This document shows positions 57,620 to 64,000 of a DNA stretch of 64,000 nucleotides, one piece after another. The position numbers were made by a program, and so were the translations under genes. The DNA is taken from NCBI RefSeq assembly GCF_010548275.1, contig NZ_JAAGLT010000026.1, forward strand, positions 62,001 to 126,000, given 5' to 3'. Position 1 is the first letter of the stretch; each line of letters starts with the position of its first letter. The notes beneath the pieces were generated by a model that was not told the origin of the DNA, ran no database searches, and saw only the letters and a program-made list of their open reading frames with translations. This DNA is from Streptomyces sp. SID12488. Its GTDB lineage: Bacteria > Actinomycetota > Actinomycetes > Streptomycetales > Streptomycetaceae.

Positions 57620-57638
57620 CACCGGCCCGTGGCCGGTG
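57620..57638 (+). terminator. Short GC hairpin before the xylanase gene
   Basis: A perfect 8-bp inverted repeat with a 3-nt loop (arms 57620-57627 and 57631-57638), between the esterase and the xylanase. Probably an attenuator or RNA-processing element, since the genes look co-transcribed. Confidence 0.4.
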
Positions 57639-57673
57639 TCCGCCCCTCTCACGCATCCGCACAAGGAGGTTGA

Positions 57674-59155
<1,482 letters not shown>

Positions 59156-59161
59156 GGTGAC

Positions 59162-59216
59162 CCGGAACGAACACCCCGCGTCCGGTACGGCGGCCGTCGC
59201 CGGACGCGGGTTCCGG
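59162..59216 (+). terminator. Two-part hairpin after the xylanase gene
   Basis: Outer 7-bp arms (59162-59168 and 59210-59216) and inner perfect 11-bp arms (59175-59185 and 59200-59210) form a long stem beginning seven bases after the stop. It likely ends the transcription unit. The 220 bp that follow hold no gene and probably the next promoter. Confidence 0.7.
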
Positions 59217-59434
59217 CATGCCCTCATAACGGACTGACCAGGGACGATACATGGGATGAATGGGCGTCCGATTGGGAGTGTCGAGCGTATTGACTCGGTG
59301 ATGGACCTGTGGAATCACTATGACATGGGATGTCTGAGTGCTTCCTGTGGGTGCTCTCGATTGCCCCCGCCACCATCCCGTTCGGCCAGGCGCAGCGCTC
59401 TCTGTCACCTTCCCCCACATCCCAGAGGAACAGA

Positions 59435-60955
59435 ATGCGGCCTTCACTCTCTTCCCGTCGGAGTCCCACGGCCCGCAGACCACGCATACCGGCGTTCGCC
59501 GTCGTCATCGTGATGGCGCTGCTGGCCATGATGTCGGCGACCGCACAGACGTGGTCGGCACCGGCATCCGCCCCGGCATCGACACCGGCGCCCTTGGTGA
59601 GTTCGGCGTCGGGACGGTGTCTGGACGTCAAGGGCAATGTCGACACGCCGGGAACGGCGCTGGACATCCAGGACTGTGACAACCAGCCGAACCAGGCGTT
59701 CGAGTTCACCTCGGCGGGCGAGCTGAGGACGACGATCGGCACCCGCTGCGTGGACGCCTACGACAACCGGACCGCGCCGGGCACCCCGGTGATCATCTGG
59801 TCGTGCAACGGGCAGTCGAACCAGGCGTGGCGACAGAACTCCGACGGGTCGGTCACCGGTCTCCAGTCCGGCCTGTGCCTGGACGTCAACGGGGCGGGCA
59901 CGGCCAACGGCACCGCGGTCATCCTGTGGACCTGCAACGGTCAGAGCAACCAGAAGTGGACCACGTCGACACCTCCGCCCGCGCCCGGCGGGTCGGGCCC
60001 GTGCGACCTCTACTCCGCGGGCGGCACTCCGTGCGTGGCCGGGCACAGCACCGTGCGGGCGCTCTACGGGTCGTACAGCGGCAGCCTTTACCAGGTCAGG
60101 CGCGCCTCGGACAACACGACCAGGAACATCGGTGTGCGGGCGGCCGGCGGCTTCGCCGACGCGGCGGCGCAGGATTCGTTCTGCGCTGGCACCTCCTGTG
60201 TGATCTCGGTCGTCTACGACCAGTCCGGACGCGGCAACGACCTGTGGTACCAGGGATCGGCCCAGGTCCCGGGATCGAGTCAGAGCAGTCCCGCGAAAGC
60301 GACCTCGGAGTCGCTGACCGCCGGGGGCACCAAGGCGTACTCGCTGTACATCAATCCCGGGAACAGCTACTGGCGGGACGGTCATCTGACGGGCGTGCCG
60401 ACCGGCAGCGCGCCCGAAGGGGCGTACATGGTGACCAGCGGCACCCACGTCAACAGCGGCTGCTGCTTCGACTACGGCAACAGCGAGACGACCCGGAAGG
60501 CCGACGCGGCCGGGGCGATGGATGCGATCAACTTCGGCACCCAGTGCTGGTTCGGCGGCTGCTCGGGCGGCGGTCCCTGGGTCCAGGCCGACCTCGAATG
60601 GGGCCTGTACTCCGGGGGCAGCCAGTCCTGGAACACCAACCAGCGCGCCTTCCCCGTCAAGTTCGTCACCGCGATGCTGAAGAACAACGGGACGTCGAGG
60701 TTCGCCCTCAAGGGCGGCAACGCGCAGTCCGGCAGCCTGACCACCCTGTGGGACGGCGGACTTCCCGGCGGATACAGCCCGATGAAGAAGCAGGGTGCCA
60801 TCGTCCTCGGCAGCGGCGGTGACTGCTGCAAGCCCGGTGGTGGCGCCAACCTGAGCGCCGGCACCTTCTACGAGGGCGCCATCGTTGCCGGCTACCCCTC
60901 CGACGCGACCGACAATGCGGTGCAGGCCAACATCACCGCGGCCGGATACCGCTGA
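59435..60955 (+). CDS. GH54 alpha-L-arabinofuranosidase with N-terminal CBM13
   Basis: A 506-residue secreted enzyme with the module order reversed: signal/anchor (AFAVVIVMALLAMMSATAQ, about 18-36), CBM13 trefoil (about 50-180; CNGQSNQAW, CNGQSNQKW), a Pro-rich linker (TSTPPPAPGG), then GH54 (about 190-506). GH54 marks: GPCDLYSAGGTPC, VQADLEWGLYSG (nucleophile region) and GSGGDCCKPGG (acid/base segment). The start is ATG 59435, four bases after AGAGGAAC; the frame open to 59330 is longer by chance. It begins a new transcription unit after the hairpin. Same activity expected as the GH54 at 52139, perhaps on another polymer. Confidence 0.88.
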   Translation: MRPSLSSRRSPTARRPRIPAFAVVIVMALLAMMSATAQTWSAPASAPASTPAPLVSSASGRCLDVKGNVDTPGTALDIQDCDNQPNQAFEFTSAGELRTTIGTRCVDAYDNRTAPGTPVIIWSCNGQSNQAWRQNSDGSVTGLQSGLCLDVNGAGTANGTAVILWTCNGQSNQKWTTSTPPPAPGGSGPCDLYSAGGTPCVAGHSTVRALYGSYSGSLYQVRRASDNTTRNIGVRAAGGFADAAAQDSFCAGTSCVISVVYDQSGRGNDLWYQGSAQVPGSSQSSPAKATSESLTAGGTKAYSLYINPGNSYWRDGHLTGVPTGSAPEGAYMVTSGTHVNSGCCFDYGNSETTRKADAAGAMDAINFGTQCWFGGCSGGGPWVQADLEWGLYSGGSQSWNTNQRAFPVKFVTAMLKNNGTSRFALKGGNAQSGSLTTLWDGGLPGGYSPMKKQGAIVLGSGGDCCKPGGGANLSAGTFYEGAIVAGYPSDATDNAVQANITAAGYR

Positions 60956-61008
60956 GTCCTTCTGTCCCACGGTGAGTTCTGCCGCAACCCGGCCCAGGAG
61001 GTAATGAC

Positions 61009-62610
61009 ATGCGCATGATCACCCGAATATTGGCGGTCGCGTTCTCCATCGCGCTGTTCTGCATGGGCGTACCCCTCGTCTGTCTCGGCACGGCGCAGCC
61101 CGCCGCCGCGCTGGGCAACGGGCTGGCACTGACCCCGCAGATGGGCTTCAACGACTGGAACGCGTACGGCTGCAACGTCTCCGAGTCGCTGATCAAGTCC
61201 ACCGCGCAGGCGATGCACACCAACGGCATGCAGGCAGCGGGCTACTCCTACGTCAACATCGACGACTGCTGGATGACCCACAACCGCGATTCCGGCGGCC
61301 GTCTGGTGCCGGACCCGGCCAAGTTCCCCGACGGCATCAAGGGCACCGCCGACTACGTGCACTCCCTGGGGCTGAAACTGGGGATCTACGAGGACGCGGG
61401 CACCGCGACCTGCGCCGGGTATCCGGGCAGCCTGGGGCACGAGAGCACGGACGCCCAGTCGTTCGCGTCGTGGGGCGTGGACTACCTGAAGTACGACAAC
61501 TGCAACAACAACGGGGTGTCCGCGCAGAGCCGGTACACCGCGATGCGGGACGCGCTGGCGGCCACGGGCAGGCCGATCCTGTACAGCCTGTGCAACTGGG
61601 GCCAGGACAACGTGTGGACCTGGGGCGCGGGCGTGGGCAACAGCTGGCGCACCACCGGGGACATCAGCGCCAACTTCGCCAGCATGCTGTCCATCTTCCA
61701 CAGCAACGTGGGACTCGCCTCCTACGCGGGCCCCGGCCACTGGAACGACCCGGACATGCTGGAGGTCGGCAACGGCTCGATGACGGCCACCGAGAGCCGC
61801 AGCGAGTTCAGCCTGTGGGCGGAGATGGCCGCACCGCTGATCGCGGGCACCAACATCCCCTCGGCCAGTGCCGAGACCCTGTCCACACTGACCAACTCCC
61901 GGGTGATCGCGGTCGACCAGGACCCCCTCGGCAAGCAGGGCACCATGGTCTCCTCCTCGGGCGGCCGGGACGTGCTGGCCAAGCCCTTGGCCAACGGGGA
62001 CGTGTCGGTGGCGCTGTTCAACGAGACGGGCTCGACAGCGACCATCTCCACGACCGCGGCCGCGATCGGCAAGACCGGGGCGTCCGCCTACACCCTGACC
62101 GACCTGTGGTCGGGGGCGTCCTCCACCACCTCGGGCACGATCAGCGCCTCGGTCCCGGCGCACGGCACCGTGATGTACCGGGTCGCGGGTGGCACCAGCG
62201 GCGGCGGCACCGGCGTGACCGGCGCGGTGCACGCGGTGGGAGCGGGCAAGTGCCTGGACGTACCCAACGCGACCAGGACCGCCGGCACCCAGGTGGAGAT
62301 CTGGAGCTGCAACGGCGGCGCCAACCAGACATGGACGCACTCCGCGTCCGACCAGTTCACCGTCTACTCCGGCAGCGACCAGATGTGCCTCGACGCCTAC
62401 AACAACCAGACCACTCCGGGCACGAAGGTGGAGATCTGGTCGTGCAACGGCCAGAGCAACCAGCAGTGGACGCTGAACGCCAACGGCACGATCACCGGCG
62501 TCCAGTCGGGCCTGTGCCTGGATGTCGCCGGAGGAGCCACCGCCGACGGAACCCTCGCCGAGTTGCGGACCTGCAACGGCGGCAACAGCCAGCGGTGGAC
62601 GTTGGGATGA
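61009..62610 (+). CDS. GH27 alpha-galactosidase / beta-L-arabinopyranosidase with CBM13
   Basis: A 533-residue secreted enzyme. Signal peptide about 1-34. The GH27 barrel (about 38-320) shows MGFNDWNAYGCNV, NIDDCWM, the nucleophile Asp in YLKYDNC and the acid/base Asp in WNDPDML. The substrate loop reads GIYEDAGTATCAG: Glu where most alpha-galactosidases have Asp. As I recall, that Glu favours beta-L-arabinopyranose in the Streptomyces enzyme SaArap27A. A beta-sandwich follows, then CBM13 (about 405-533; CNGGANQTW, CNGQSNQQW, CNGGNSQRW). AGGAGG lies seven bases before ATG 61009. Confidence 0.9.
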   Translation: MRMITRILAVAFSIALFCMGVPLVCLGTAQPAAALGNGLALTPQMGFNDWNAYGCNVSESLIKSTAQAMHTNGMQAAGYSYVNIDDCWMTHNRDSGGRLVPDPAKFPDGIKGTADYVHSLGLKLGIYEDAGTATCAGYPGSLGHESTDAQSFASWGVDYLKYDNCNNNGVSAQSRYTAMRDALAATGRPILYSLCNWGQDNVWTWGAGVGNSWRTTGDISANFASMLSIFHSNVGLASYAGPGHWNDPDMLEVGNGSMTATESRSEFSLWAEMAAPLIAGTNIPSASAETLSTLTNSRVIAVDQDPLGKQGTMVSSSGGRDVLAKPLANGDVSVALFNETGSTATISTTAAAIGKTGASAYTLTDLWSGASSTTSGTISASVPAHGTVMYRVAGGTSGGGTGVTGAVHAVGAGKCLDVPNATRTAGTQVEIWSCNGGANQTWTHSASDQFTVYSGSDQMCLDAYNNQTTPGTKVEIWSCNGQSNQQWTLNANGTITGVQSGLCLDVAGGATADGTLAELRTCNGGNSQRWTLG

Positions 62611-62640
62611 CTCCGCATTCGAAGCCCGGAGGAGGTCTCC

Positions 62641-64000
62641 ATGCTCGAACCAGCCGGTGATCGCCGAAGCAGGCGATGGAAAGCCGTGCTCCTTGTCGCC
62701 CTGGCGATGGCCGTGGCCGCGTTCGGCGCACCGGCGTTCGCCACATCCCCGCGGGCCGGTACGGCGGCCGTCGCCCGTCCGGCGGCCCACAGCGTGGCGG
62801 ACGCGTCGCTCCCGTGCGACCTGTACGCCGCGGGCGGTACGCCGTGTGTGACGGCACACGCCACGACCAGGGCGCTCTTCGCCGCGTACAACGGCCCGCT
62901 GTACCGGATTCAGCGGACCTCCGACCACAGCTACCGCGACATCGGGCTGCTCAGTGCGGGCGGATACGCGGACGGCGCCTCCCAGGTGTCGTTCTGCGCG
63001 GGCACGTCGTGCACGATCACGAAGATCTACGACCAGAGCGCCCGGCACAACGACATGCCGATCTCGTGGGGTGGCTACTGGAAGGGGCCCGGGCCGGGCG
63101 GGTCCGACGTCGGCGCGGACGCCATGGCCCTGCCGGTGACCGCGGCCGGCCACCAGGTCTTCGGTGTCAAGGTCACCCCCGGCGTCGGCTACCGGCTCGA
63201 CCACGCGAGCGGTGTGCCCACCGGGGCCCAGCCCGAAGGCATCTACATGGTGACCTCGTCGGACTACACGAGCCAGTGGTGCTGTTTCGACTACGGCAGC
63301 GGTGAGAACTCCCACACCGACACCGGCAACGCCACCATGAACGCCATCTACTGGGGCACCGCCTGCTGGTTCGGCGGCTGCACCGGCACCGGCCCGTGGG
63401 TCGAGGCCGACCTGGAGAACGGCATGTTCCACACCAACACCGGCTCCAACAAGGACCCGAACAACCAGGGCGTGCACTACCCGTTCGTCAGCGCGTGGCT
63501 GAAGAACAACGGCACCAGCAACTTCACTCTCAAATACGGCAACGGCGCGAGCGGCGGCCTGACCACCACCTTCTCCGGCCCTTTGCCGAACGGCTACTCA
63601 CCGATGAAGGTCGACAGTTCGGTCCTGCTCGGCACTGGGGGCGACAACAGCCCCAACGGCGTGGGCGAGTTCTTCGAGGGCGCGATCACGGCGGGATATC
63701 CCTCCGACGCCACCGAGAACGCCGTCCAGGCCGCCATCACCGCGGCCGGCTACGGCGCGGGGGGCGGTGGCGGTACGTCGACCGCGCTGCACGCGATCGG
63801 TGCGGGCAAGTGCCTGGAGGTGCCGGGCGCGTCCACGACCCCGGGTACGCAGACGCAGATCCGGGACTGCACCGGAGCGGCGCAACAGACCTGGTCCCGG
63901 ACCGACTCCCGCGAGCTCGCCGTGTACTCCGGTGGCAGCCGGCTGTGCCTGGACGCCTCCGACCAGGGCACCAGCCCCGGCACCAAGGTCATCACCTGGA
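62641..64000 (+). CDS. Third GH54 alpha-L-arabinofuranosidase with CBM13 (partial)
   Basis: The frame from ATG 62641 (GGAGG five bases upstream) stays open to the window edge, so the C-terminus is missing; 453 residues are visible. Signal peptide about 1-36 (AVLLVALAMAVAAFG). GH54 domain (about 58-370): [32 protein letters not shown] (nucleophile region) and GTGGDNSPNG (acid/base segment). A CBM13 begins about residue 380 (ALHAIGAGKCLEVPG) and is cut off in its second repeat. It follows the GH27 gene by 30 bp and is probably in the same operon. Confidence 0.9.
   Translation, partial: MLEPAGDRRSRRWKAVLLVALAMAVAAFGAPAFATSPRAGTAAVARPAAHSVADASLPCDLYAAGGTPCVTAHATTRALFAAYNGPLYRIQRTSDHSYRDIGLLSAGGYADGASQVSFCAGTSCTITKIYDQSARHNDMPISWGGYWKGPGPGGSDVGADAMALPVTAAGHQVFGVKVTPGVGYRLDHASGVPTGAQPEGIYMVTSSDYTSQWCCFDYGSGENSHTDTGNATMNAIYWGTACWFGGCTGTGPWVEADLENGMFHTNTGSNKDPNNQGVHYPFVSAWLKNNGTSNFTLKYGNGASGGLTTTFSGPLPNGYSPMKVDSSVLLGTGGDNSPNGVGEFFEGAITAGYPSDATENAVQAAITAAGYGAGGGGGTSTALHAIGAGKCLEVPGASTTPGTQTQIRDCTGAAQQTWSRTDSRELAVYSGGSRLCLDASDQGTSPGTKVITW

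Noticed and set aside
59290-59324. TTGACT/TATGAC promoter before the second GH54 gene
   Set aside because: The spacing is 23 bases, too long for a normal sigma-70 promoter.

Overview
The window looks like Streptomyces or a close actinomycete relative: very high G+C, GTG/ATG starts behind GGAG-type ribosome sites, secreted CBM13-tagged glycosidases, and many translationally coupled genes with ATGA/GTGA overlaps. There are three parts: a chromosomal left flank (1-1.7 kb), a large nonribosomal peptide synthetase (NRPS) cluster (about 2.0-47.9 kb), and, after a strip of transposon debris (47.9-52.1 kb), a secreted hemicellulose-degrading gene set that runs off the right edge.

Left flank: the 3' end of a trypsin-like secreted protease, then a DinB/DUF664 gene on the minus strand.

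NRPS cluster. Plus strand: an SbnB-type dehydrogenase with its own hairpin terminator. Then comes a coupled run: Ser-type thioesterase, AvtA-family aminotransferase, free-standing PCP, A and C proteins, a DUF3800 protein, a C*-A(Ser)-PCP-C-A* synthetase with degenerate end domains, and a second thioesterase whose nucleophile is Cys. Minus strand, read from 47.9 kb down to 16.6 kb: KASIII-like acyltransferase, MFS exporter, a possible 49-residue ORF, VioC/AsnO-type oxygenase, MbtH with an extension, DUF885 protein, FGE-like protein, SbnA-type enzyme, P450, FAAL-ACP-C-A-PCP-C, A-PCP-C, free PCP, docking-C-A-PCP-C-PCP-C, membrane-anchored penicillin-acylase-type hydrolase, A-PCP didomain, P450.

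How the cluster may work (inference): SbnA and SbnB make L-2,3-diaminopropionate. Two A domains with acidic, diaminobutyrate/diaminopropionate-like pockets install it behind a fatty acyl starter. At least two A-less carrier sites (free PCP; C-PCP-C) are charged in trans. A-PCP/P450 and the Fe(II)/2-oxoglutarate oxygenase supply modified residues. No synthetase carries a terminal TE, so release probably involves a type II TE or a C domain. The membrane-anchored acylase may then remove the starter lipid (prodrug logic). I recognise no described cluster with this exact content. There is no pathway regulator and no phosphopantetheinyl transferase in the window.

Transposon strip: a truncated IS701-type transposase, a carbinolamine-dehydratase/VOC fusion gene, and an rve-type IS (50075-51314) with 25-bp inverted ends and a frameshifted transposase.

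Right part: LacI-type operator-like sites and a CebR-like box precede or enter a run of secreted enzymes: GH54, beta-helix protein, CE3 esterase, GH10 xylanase, GH54, GH27, GH54 (cut by the window edge). All carry ricin-type CBM13 modules. Together they suit arabinoxylan and arabinan debranching, deacetylation and backbone cleavage.
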